DNA from: Apostichopus japonicus
Lineage: Eukaryota > Echinodermata > Holothuroidea > Aspidochirotida > Stichopodidae
Reading direction: 5' to 3'
Assembly: GCF_037975245.1 (NCBI RefSeq)
Contig: NC_092577.1
Location: 24,115,398 to 24,179,397 of the forward strand
DNA length: 64,000 bases
A model generated the notes under the pieces. That model did not search any database. It was not told where the DNA came from and was given only the letters and a program-made list of their open reading frames with translations. The position numbers were made by a program, and so were the translations under genes. Of the stretch, positions 21,993 through 31,301 are shown in pieces (within the stretch, counting starts at the first letter, position 1; each line of letters opens with the position of its first letter).

Positions 21993-24325
21993 TGTCTCTT
22001 CTTGTACTCTGTGAATTTAGCACTTGCCTTTGAATTATCTGAGGAAGTATCACCGTGGATGTCATAGGACAGCCTTTTCCACATATTGTTTGACATGGCT
22101 AGTATTGGGTCCATTCGATAGTCTCCGCCATGTCTGGTGGTATGCTGGTAGTAGTAGCAATTATGCATATAGTTTGTGTGCTCTCCTCCTTCAGACTGCA
22201 TCCTACTAAGAGGGAATGGTAATGTCTTCATGAAAATAGCCCCATAGTCAATATATTTCATCATGTATGGTATAAACGCTGAGCATGAATATCTTAATCG
22301 AAAGAGTTGGTAAAATTTCTCTGTCTCATAGAGTTGTTTTTCTTCTGAAGTATACCCCCACTCATAATCATCAGTATGTCTGGAACCATTAAGGCAACCA
22401 TCTTTCAGCTTTGGTTTTGACTCTTTGGCTAAAATGGTATGTATTTTGTAGAAGTGTCTCCATATGGTCTGTACGAGTGCAATCTCTGTATACGAATCTT
22501 CGAATGCCAGAGTGCAATCCCTGTATACGAATCTTCGAATGCCAACTGTTTTTGTAAGTCTGCTGGAAGAGTATTCTTCTCAATAGTGTTTGGTACAACA
22601 CCTGACAAGACATGAGGGAACTCTTTCTCATTTTCTCCGGGGGGGTCACATAAAATAGCCTCAGCATGTGATTTGTTTAGTTTCACATCTTCTGGTACAT
22701 TGCCTTTCATAATGACATGAAAGTTTCCTTGCCTTACACCACGTCAGTTAATATTACTTTCCAACTTTTGGATACACTTCTTGATGTATGCTCCAGCATG
22801 TAGACTTCTCTGTTGGCCGGCAACATTTGCTGCTGAGAATACTCTCACAATTTCCAAGTTCCCTAACTTTTTAGTAACTCTTGCAATCCCATGTAACAAA
22901 CAAAACACTGTTCTGTGTATTGGAATAGACTTGAGGATAGAATTAGGGAGTTCTCGGTTGAATTCATTTGCAAACCAGTCCGAAACCCATTTTCAGTGTT
23001 TTTCCAATCATCCTTTGAGTACTTACTGTAAATGTTCCAGTCTGTTTTTGAAGTTCGTGATAATTCCCCCTGATCTGACAATATGTGTTCCAGAAAGATC
23101 TCATCTCCCGAGAGCTACAACTCATTGTGAGCCTTCTGTGCTGCAGAAATTTCTTTGTCAAGGTATCCCTCTGGAAAACCAAGATTTTCTTCAAAATTAT
23201 CTCTTGAGTCATCTTCGTAAAATATTGATATTGGGAAAATTTCTGTAGGACTCTGAAAAGAACATCCATACAGCACCGCTTCATTATTAAGTACACTAAT
23301 TGCCATAAATGTACTCTTGCGTCCCCCCCCCCCCCCCATCTCTCTCCCATCACCATAAAGACGCCACTTCACTGGACTCTGAAGCCAGAAGTAACGAAAT
23401 GAAAGTACTTCCATTAACCTATGAAGGTTAATCTTCCAGCCTATAGAGGTTCTCTCTGGAAGAAGAATACTCTCATATTCTTTCCGATATAGCTTTTTGT
23501 GTTTCTTTCCTTCATACGTAGATGGAATAAGTCCTGGAAGTTTCTTTCTTAGCTGATCAAATTGTCTAGTGCCACCATAGTTCTCCTCAAGGTGTATAAC
23601 ATCTGTAGCTGACAAACGCATACTGTTCATTCCAGCTTCCTTCACCATTTTTTGATTGCTGGAAACTCTTATTAATAAAGGTGTTCAAGTGGACTTTGTT
23701 GAAGTATCCATCAAAATTTGTCGTTTTGTTATGAATGTTATCACTGCTTGATGTGAAAAGTGTTGCAAATGTCCTAATAAGGCTTTCTGGGTTGCCCTGA
23801 AACTCTTTATGGCATAACTTTTTCATAGCCTTCCGCAAGACTGCCTTCTTCCTGTAACGGACTTTTTTGCCTATCATACTTTGAGAATGCTTCTTGGGTC
23901 TTTCTGATTTGCTACTGAGGTCAGGTGATTGGTCGTTTTCAAATGATAATCTGCTCTTTTCTATCTTCAGATGGTAACTTCCTGTTGACAACATTGATGG
24001 CAAGCACTTTGTGTGGAAGCTCAAGCAATTCTTTCTTCAACAGATGGTTATGGCTCAGTCTGTTTCCTATGTTGCTTTCCAGTATATGTAACACAGCAGA
24101 ATATGAAACAAACTACCCTTCTTAAACCTTTGAAAAGGAATGCTTGCTCTTTTGCAATTTCTTTTGCAGCAAATTATCAATAAATGTATACCCTCGCCTC
24201 CTTATGTGGTTACTCATTCCAGTTAATTGAAAGAGGTCTTTACATGCAAGAAACATTACCTCACCTTGAACAGCAAATCCCACCTTGTTTCCATCCACAT
24301 TCACGTGACCAGTGTGAAGATCCAT
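21993..24325 (-). pseudogene. Possible DDE/RNase-H-fold transposase core
   Basis: Three acidic sites are spaced as in a DDE enzyme: KWRLYGDGREMGG (Asp at 23351-23349) with the strands STFMAISVLNNEAVLYG, then SGDEIFLEHIL (Asp at 23105-23103), and SEGGEHTNYMHN (Glu at 22183-22181) followed by YYYQHTTRHGG. The assignment is inference from pattern; I do not recognise a named superfamily. A G15 run (C15 at 23323-23337 on the plus strand) adds glycines next to the first Asp while keeping frame. The frame is broken by the TAG at 23115-23117 and by several indels. The coding sequence is cut at 21993 by the LINE. Confidence 0.4.
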
Positions 24326-24385
24326 CCTTACATTGTCTTTCTCAGTGGCAGGAGTCTTGGGAATTGTTGGATTTTAGGAACTTCG

Positions 24386-25494
24386 TTAACTTTTTCTGTA
24401 CAGAATCTCCTTGATGTCATCATGTATTTTTGTGTAGTTAGTGAACCTCAATGGACTTTTAGCACTGTTTACATTCTTCTGTGTTTTCACTATGGAGGAC
24501 TCTGTCTTTGGGTTGCTTTTCGTTGGGGTGGGTCGCCTGCTTGGAATCTTTTTCACTGGAGTAGATTTACTGCCTGAGTACATTTTCTTTGTCCCTTTAC
24601 TGCCTTCACAAGTGGTGCCTCTCATTTTGCTCTTGGGGAAAGAATGTGCTGAGCTCACTTCTAATAATGGGGACCAAGTGGTTTGGACATTATTTTTCAG
24701 TCTAGTGAAAACTACCAAGTGGATACCATTATGTTCCTCAGAAGTCACATGGTAAGGAGATGTCATGGCATGATTTTGATGAGCAGCAGCACTGAAAGTG
24801 TTGTACCACTCGCTCTCTTGGCACAGTCCATCCAGCCTTACAAACTGCTGCCCAGATTTAACGATGCAGAGGAAATGATGGGGCTGAACTAGAACTGAAG
24901 CAATTATCTCATAGCTGTCTCCAAATATACTGCAATTTTCTCGAATGGTAACTGGCTGATGGAACCTGTTTTTCCAATCTGTGACACTTAGTTCAGCAAT
25001 GAGGAAATCTCTTGGAACCATTCTTTCTTTTCCTACTGACTTTGTAATAAGTGTTACAATGGGCATACTTGGGTGAAGTAAACACAAACTCTTAAAACCT
25101 ACTTTAGTACTTTGTTCACTTGTCATGGCAAGAAAACCTAAGGATTCAGCTCTGCTGGTACCTTTGAGGCAAAATGCCTTTGGATGGTTTTTGAGAAGCC
25201 ATTCCCACACATTTTCCCTCATTATGCAATGTGTTGCTTGTCTGTTATTACGCAACTCACAAAAACTGTGTAAATGAAATGAGTCTCTCCTGGTTACTTA
25301 CATTAAATATCGACCTATGAAAAGTAAACATGCCAAAGTAGGCAACTTCTAACAGGACATCAATGGCGCACGTTGCACCATGCTTATGCACAGTACAGTG
25401 CAGGCCATTACGCACATGAAAACTATTTTTCATTAAAACATACAACATGTATTCATCCATGAAAATGTCCCTGGGGTAGTTTACAAGAACATTT
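24386..25494 (-). pseudogene. Cysteine-peptidase-like N-terminal region (USPL1/C98-like)
   Basis: The order of motifs fits a papain-fold peptidase: KHGATCAIDVLLEV with candidate nucleophile Cys at 25370-25368, QPHHFLCIV with candidate His at about 24877, FVRLDGL with candidate Asp at 24832-24830, then the strand HLVVFTR. The spacing and the hydrophobic context resemble USPL1/C98-type enzymes, which cleave SUMO or ubiquitin-like tags; this is assigned by pattern only. A one-base frameshift lies near 25255. A candidate acceptor (GCATAG) at 25495 marks the start. A Lys/Ser/Pro-rich linker follows. Confidence 0.45.
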
Positions 25495-25791
25495 CTATGC
25501 ACAGATGGTTATGACAAGAATGAAAAATTTGCAACCATAATTTGAGAAAGTCAAAATTGCATACAGTAAAAAGATGCTTTGTCAGCTCACAATGCTACAA
25601 GATATTATGAACAGTGGGTAATATACACACATTATGCATACACATATATGCACACACACCAAATTGCCTGGATAGGATACTTGCCTGCCTATATACAGCA
25701 AGAAGCACAAAGAAAATAAAGTGACTGTATCAACACAGAACTGTTTGTTTCTTCTGTAGATAATTAACAACAAAAGGCAAGATGAATATAC

Positions 25792-26346
25792 CTCTCTTAG
25801 AAGCTGTTGTAGGTCCAGATCCAGGATGCCATCTGAAGATTTCATCCATCGGTTTCTGAACAATGCAATCAATGACTGCAGGGTGTAAAGGGATGTTAAT
25901 AGGGGCGTCATTAATTATGGCTGCAGCTATAATCTTTCCTAGTACCTCAAACATTCCAGAATAGAGTAACATTTCATTATTACTGGGTAACAGGTTATGA
26001 CTGTGTGTGCCCAAAAAAAAAAGCTTGAGTGCAGCTTTTGTACAAGGAGTCGAAAGTTCTCCCTTAACGGCCCCCAGCATCGATGGCCATTTCTCCATGG
26101 AAGCGAACAGAAATGGGGCATTTCACTTTGAAACTTTTCTTGAAGAATGCAACATTATCATCAAAGACGGTACCTATGGTTACATAAATGAATTGTCTGG
26201 GGTTACTTGCAAAGTTAAGGACATCCCTGATCCGTTGAATTGGATCGCCCTTCCCATTCCAAGGGGATGACTTTCTCTGTGTGTTGGTGTTAACGCCATC
26301 GAAAAAAAAAAAATTATGAAATGGCATCCTGTTCACCAGAGTCATC
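25792..26346 (-). pseudogene. HECT-type E3 ligase N-lobe exon (G2E3-like)
   Basis: The exon starts after TTATTCTAG near 26347 and ends at GTATAT (25791). Readable HECT motifs are ISVRFHGEMAIDAGG, LRENFRLLVQKLH, and HNLLPSNNEMLLYSGMF followed by VLGKIIAAAIINDAPINIP. The catalytic C-lobe with the ubiquitin-accepting Cys is not seen downstream. Two frameshifts are present, one near 26065 and one in an A-run near 26015. Such HECT fragments occur in G2E3-like multicopy genes of aquatic animals. Its donor is phase-compatible with the peptidase acceptor at 25495. Confidence 0.65.
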
Positions 26347-27159
26347 TCCTAGAATAAATAAGAAGACAGAAAAGGATAATAACTTCAGTCCTACAAAACC
26401 CAATTGTAAAAAGAAATGATAGGCTTTTTCTTGATGGGTCACAGAGTAATGAATTACTAATTGAAATAATAGGTCATTGTAAATAAGTGAAAACCCCACC
26501 TATTCATACAAGATCATCTAAAGAACTAGAACATCTTAGTGTATGTAGAATTAGCTCTAAATCTGTGACCGTAGCTACACTCAGTCACTATCTCAACTTA
26601 GTTGCAGATCCATTCAGACATTCCCTTCAACACTTGCTAAAATGCAGACAAAAAGATTGGGGCCCCCAGTTTAAAGACAACATTTTGACACTTCATTGCC
26701 CTTCAAAATGTATTTCCACCTAACTGAACTCAAATTCAGAAAGAAACTTATAGCAGGCATGCAATGTGGGGTTATGAAAATTATGATCACCTTTGGCAAT
26801 TCTTTAGCCCAACAAACAAGTGAAACTAACCAGGGCACGACACTCTGAGAGAAATATGTACGTAATTTCATTTCATTTATTTTTCGCAACATGCATTTAA
26901 ACGTTTACAAATAACAAGTAACAATAAGTAGTAGTGGATAATACATGAAGTGAAGGAAGCGGAACAAAAAACCCTTGCGGGCTTGACGGGGTGCTTCGCT
27001 CCCTAAAATAAAGAGAAAGAGACAAATCAAAGTACAACAAAGCAAAAGACCATAACAAAACAATAACACCCCCCCCGCAAAAAAAAAACAATCCAGTGCA
27101 TCTGAACACCTGAGTTTGTCCATACAACAAGTTGGAGTCTTTCAGTTACTTGTCAAGAG

Positions 27160-28455
27160 TTAGTGTTTGTTTAAATAATAATTACTTAAGTTATACCTAA
27201 AAGATTTTAAGCTAGGCTTGTCACTTATTGCCTTGGGTAATGAGTTCCAAAGATTAGTGGCACGATAACGAAGGCTTGAGTGGGAAGAAGTGCGATTTAC
27301 AGTATGCAAAAGAAGCTGAGGATTCCGTGTATTGTAGTTATGAATGAGGGAATTGATTGTGAAAAAGTTACAGAGAGCGTCTGGTAGCAGATTGTGTATG
27401 AAACGATACGTGATTGAAGCAGTTCCTAGATTGATTATGTCCTGAAGTTTCAATAAATTTAATGTTTTAAATAGAATATCAGTGTGATCACGGGGGCCAC
27501 AATGACAAATATGTCGAACAGCTCGTTTCTGCAGAAGAAACAGACGATTCAAGTAAGACTGCCTGGTACACGACCACGCAGTACTGCAATAAGTAAAGTG
27601 CGGATATATCAAAGTGAAGTACAAAGTGCGAAGAACGCTCTTTTAAGTCTACCAATAATACCGACTCCACTTGCAATTTGTGAGGATAAACTATGGATAT
27701 GCTCTTGCCAATTGAGATTACAATTAATAATTACCCCGAGAAATTTAATGTTACTAATAGAATTCAGAGTGTGACCATTCATGTTAATGTTGAAACTATA
27801 ATCGTTGTAATGCTTAAGTTTGTTAAATACCATGAAGTTTGTTTTGCTGATATTTAAGGATAGCTTATTAGCTACAAACCAATCACAATAAGCTTTTAGT
27901 TCAGAACAAACAGTCCTCTCTAACCGTTTAGGGTTATCGTCTGAAAAGAAAATGTTCGTGTCGTCAGCAAAAAGAACTAATGAAGAATTTCGTGAGACAG
28001 ACGATATGTCGTTTACATAAATAATAAATAGAAGTGGGCCAAGGATTGAACCTTGGGGAACCCCGCAACGGACAGTAGCCAGGTCAGAGTCTGTATTATT
28101 ATAGTGAGTGTATTGTTGCCTGAGATTCAAGTAACTATCGAACCATTTGAGCGGAAGTCCCCTTATTCCATAGTGTGACAGTTTGCGTAGTAAAATGTTG
28201 TGGTCGACTGTGTCAAAAGCTTTGGATAAGTCTAAGAAGATTCCAATCGAAGTCTCTTTCTTCTCGGCAGCTTTGTTTAATTTGTCAATAGCATCTACAA
28301 GAGCAGTTTCGGTAGAATGACCTGGGCGGAATCCGTACTGACTGTTTGAAAGAACTTTGTGCTTGTCTAAAAAGTTTTGTACTCTGTTAAATGCTAGTCT
28401 TTCTATAATTTTTGAAAGGCAGGGCAATACAGAAATTGGACGATAGTTTATAAAG
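27160..28455 (-). pseudogene. CR1/Jockey-group LINE reverse transcriptase
   Basis: RT motifs in order: YRPISVLPCLSKIIERLAF, SQYGFRPGHSTETALVD, IGIFLDLSKAFDTVDHNIL, CGVPQGSILGPLLFIIYVND, LFADDTNIF (catalytic FADD box at about 27985-27960), NISKTNFMVF and IKFLGVIINCNLNWQEHI. A frameshift near 27620 leads into the C-terminal region (YPHFTYCSTAW, LFLLQKRAVRHICHC, RYRATNLWNSLP), ending at a stop near 27160. The endonuclease half is absent because of the mosaic junction. Otherwise the RT is well preserved. Confidence 0.88.
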
Positions 28456-30705
28456 TGACAGATCACGCTCAATAACAAAGTCGGTCTGGAGATCACCAAC
28501 AAGATGCGGCATAGCCAGTGCAAGGCGGTTCCACAAAGCCTTAGCCAGCAACTTGTAGTCCACATTTAGCCAGGTGATCGGACGCTTGTTATGGGGATCC
28601 AAGGGGTCCCCAGACTTTGGCAGCAAAGTAATCATGCCCAGACGTTGACTTTGGTTTAACAGTCCGTTTTGGAAGGCGTCCTCGAAGACGGCTCTGATGT
28701 CGGGTCCTATTATTGCCCAGAAGGTTCGGTAGAACTCCCTCGGAAGCCCGTCCGAACCCGGGGACTTGCCATTCTTCATCTTCGAAAGCGCCTTCCAAAG
28801 CTCAACAGTGGTTATTCCGCCCCCCAAAATATCATTGACATCGTGGGGAACGGTTTTTGAGATTCCCCTCAATAAATCAGACTGTGCCGACAAGTCGACA
28901 TTGCCACGCGTAAACAAACTCGAATAATACTCTTTATATACGCGGACAATGCCGTGAGGGTCACTGACCACGGTCCCATCGGTAGCGCGCACAGACGGGA
29001 CGCGTCTGTCACCCGCCGATGAGCTAACGGACTGGTAAAACCTCAGTGAAGGGCGCTCCTCGGCTTCCACCGCTTCGACACGGGCCCTGACGCGGGCACC
29101 GTGGTACTTTTCATCGAGATACGTCTGCAAAGCGATGACTGCCGAAGGGTCGCCAAACTTCACCTCCGCGCACAGCTTCGAGAATTTTTCTCTTCGACGC
29201 CGTGCGCGGGTCACGCAATACTGAATTTGCGTAGCGTTTGATGCGCAACTTGATATTATCCCACCACTGGGATGTAGAAGCAAAGGCCGGCTTCAATGTT
29301 TGCCATCCTTTGTACCTGGTCTCGAAACCTTGGCGGAATTCTGCCTCGCCAAGAATCCGACAGTTAAGCTTCCATAGGCCCCCGCCCGATCGGGAAAATG
29401 GAAGGCAAAACAAAACGTGCTACCACAGTGTCATGGTCAGAGAGCGGACAGCTGAGCGTCTCGCAACCCGAAAATTTAAAACTTACGGGCGCATACACTC
29501 GATCTATCCTGGAGGCATCTTCTCCGTTAGGCCTCACCCACGTATACACCGTACTACACGGGTGTATACGCCTCCAGACATCGGCTAAAAGGTGTGCGGA
29601 AGTGAATCTGTCCAATTCTGTGATCCCAGCGTCGGGACTAGCAGACACAGAAGCCCCGAGTCTGTCAAGACCCGAGTCTGGGACACAGTTAAAGTCTCCG
29701 ACCATGACACATGGAGCACTACCAGGAACAAAGGAAGGCAGTGTGTTAAAAAAATCTCGTCTAGCAGAAGGCCGATTGGGAGCATACACATTGCAAAGGG
29801 AGATGTTACCAATCGGCCCTCGTGATCCGTCTCCACCCTAGTGGCAAAACCCGCCTGACGAGGTGACAGGAGGATGACAGTGCCACAGGATGAAGACGAA
29901 CCAAACGAAGCATGCAGCCCACCACCCCACTCATAGGCCCATAGAGGGACATCTTCTTCCAAAATATGTGTTTCTTGTAGGCAAACGCAGTCGACTTCAT
30001 TGAAATACAATATTGGAAAATGCGACTGCGCTTGCGATGATCCCTCATGCCATTCACGTTCAAGGTGGCAACTGAAAATGTATGGGCCATGAGAGGGCAA
30101 TGGGGCAAAACTACGCCGACGTCGATTCTGTAAGCTTCAAGCGCGCTCTAGACGACATATCGTCGTCGGAGTCGTCACTTGAGGCCGACCTCTTCAGTGA
30201 TGGTTCCCCCATCTCGTCGTACCAGCTCGTCCCAGTGGCATGTTTCGGCTCGACGATCACCGAGCCTCCGGAGTCGCTGTCAGACATAGCTTCCGGAGAC
30301 CGGACGACCGAGTCGTCGTCAGACAGAGTCTCCGGATCTGGCGATACCGGCGGCGGACTGGGGACGGAACTGGACGGGTTGATGGGGGAAGTGTCCGCTT
30401 CGCTGTGTGGTGGAGACGGTGCGGGCACGGGGTTGATGGGGGAAGCTGGTGGAGACTCTCGGTCCGGGCACGGGGTTGGGGTCTGCAACTACGGGGGAGG
30501 GTGAAGGAGGTGCGGAGAGTGAATCCTCAAAAAACAAACTATAAAGACAGGTTTAAACTTAAAACGATATACGATAACTATATACGACAAACGCACACAC
30601 CCGCCTGGCGGGAAGTATAGCACAGTACAGTACAGTAAGGTAGGTAAGAAAGTAGCTGTATCAGATGGAGAGCGAGAGCGAAACACGTCTGCACTCCACG
30701 AAAGC
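28455..30705 (-). mobile_element. Second Tx1-like LINE copy, 5' half only
   Basis: The copy is very similar to the LINE at 17073-21992. Its 5' end (30690-30705) shares the CACGTCTGCACTCCACGAAAG start. The ORF1 zinc-knuckle region is missing: 5'UTR joins directly to the Pro/Ser-rich C-terminus at about 30530, a loss of about 780 bp. The C-terminal ORF1 frame is intact (30488-30111). In ORF2 a 33-bp piece of the endonuclease is lost near 29810, and about 60 bp of RT near 28487. Confidence 0.85.
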
Positions 30706-30865
30706 CATCAGCAAAGGTTTTGCCAAACGTTGTAGCACGTTTCATCAACAGTGCCGCAGAACATTCGAAGTTTGTTTATGTTTAGACTTCAGAGATATGC
30801 TCAGATTTACTGTTATTTTGTTCTTTTTCTCGCTTCCTACGAGTTTGTTTGCTAATGAGAGTTGA

Positions 30866-31290
30866 GTATAGTCATGTTCGGGAGCATGTAGTTTGCACTT
30901 GTTGAAGCTTAGGCTTATTTGTTAGGAAAGTTTGCATATGTTGGTATTGGTTGGTCATCGGTGCATATTTTGAGTGATTTATGCAAATTTAGTCTTAAGC
31001 CATATATTAATTATGTCGACAAAGTAGAGTAAGTGATTATTATAGGTTGTAAGTATTTGTCATTGTTTTACTCAGGTAGTGGCGGGCCTGATCCAGTGAT
31101 CAGCAATAGGGGATTCCACATTGTCATTTGAAGTACGGATGCCTGTACGTGCCATCACGTTATGTAGGTTTAGTCAATAGGCAGATTTTACTGTTTTCGT
31201 TGTAGTGAGGGGTATTGAACTTAAAGTTGCGACATGTTGTAGACATATTGTGCCTTGTCAGAGTTGTTTCATATATCTTTACTTGTTTAC
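30866..31290. other. No gene seen
   Basis: Unassigned spacer between the mosaic LINE and the PIN/CXC gene. No supported feature. Confidence 0.4.
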
Positions 31291-31301
31291 CCCTTTTTAA
31301 G

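Larger units (their letters stand above)
16218..25494 (-). pseudogene. Large peptidase-DDE-like-IQ-BRCT gene, unrecognised family
   Basis: Minus-strand coding pieces run from 25494 to the TAA at 16218-16220 and are interrupted once by a LINE (21992-17073). Without the LINE about 4.36 kb remain, roughly 1,450 codons. In order: cysteine-peptidase-like region (25494-24690), basic Ser/Thr/Lys-rich linker (24690-24390), a globular piece with NKVGFAVQGEVMFL (24325-24122), a basic region (24024-23600), a possible DDE core (23648-21993), an IQ-like helix and BRCT domain (17072-16640), and a charged tail (16635-16218). At least five frameshifts, a TAG at 23115-23117 and a 35-bp tandem duplication at 22475-22544 break the frame. 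Domain content suggests a transposon-encoded protein, but terminal repeats were not found, so this is inference. Confidence 0.6.
26862..30705 (-). mobile_element. Mosaic LINE: Tx1-like 5' half joined to CR1/Jockey-like 3' half
   Basis: From 30705 to about 28455 the minus strand matches the Tx1-like LINE from its exact 5' end into the RT. At about 28450 it changes to an unrelated LINE that begins inside its own RT (INYRPISVLPCLSKIIERL) and runs to a 3' tail of AATAAATGAAATGAAATTA near 26862. Both halves point the same way and meet at nearly homologous RT positions, out of frame. No matching target duplication was found at the outer ends. Confidence 0.8.

Noticed and set aside
22024-24892. Plus-strand ORFs opposite the peptidase/DDE-like gene
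   Set aside because: Antisense shadows without motifs. The minus-strand pieces carry all recognisable domains.
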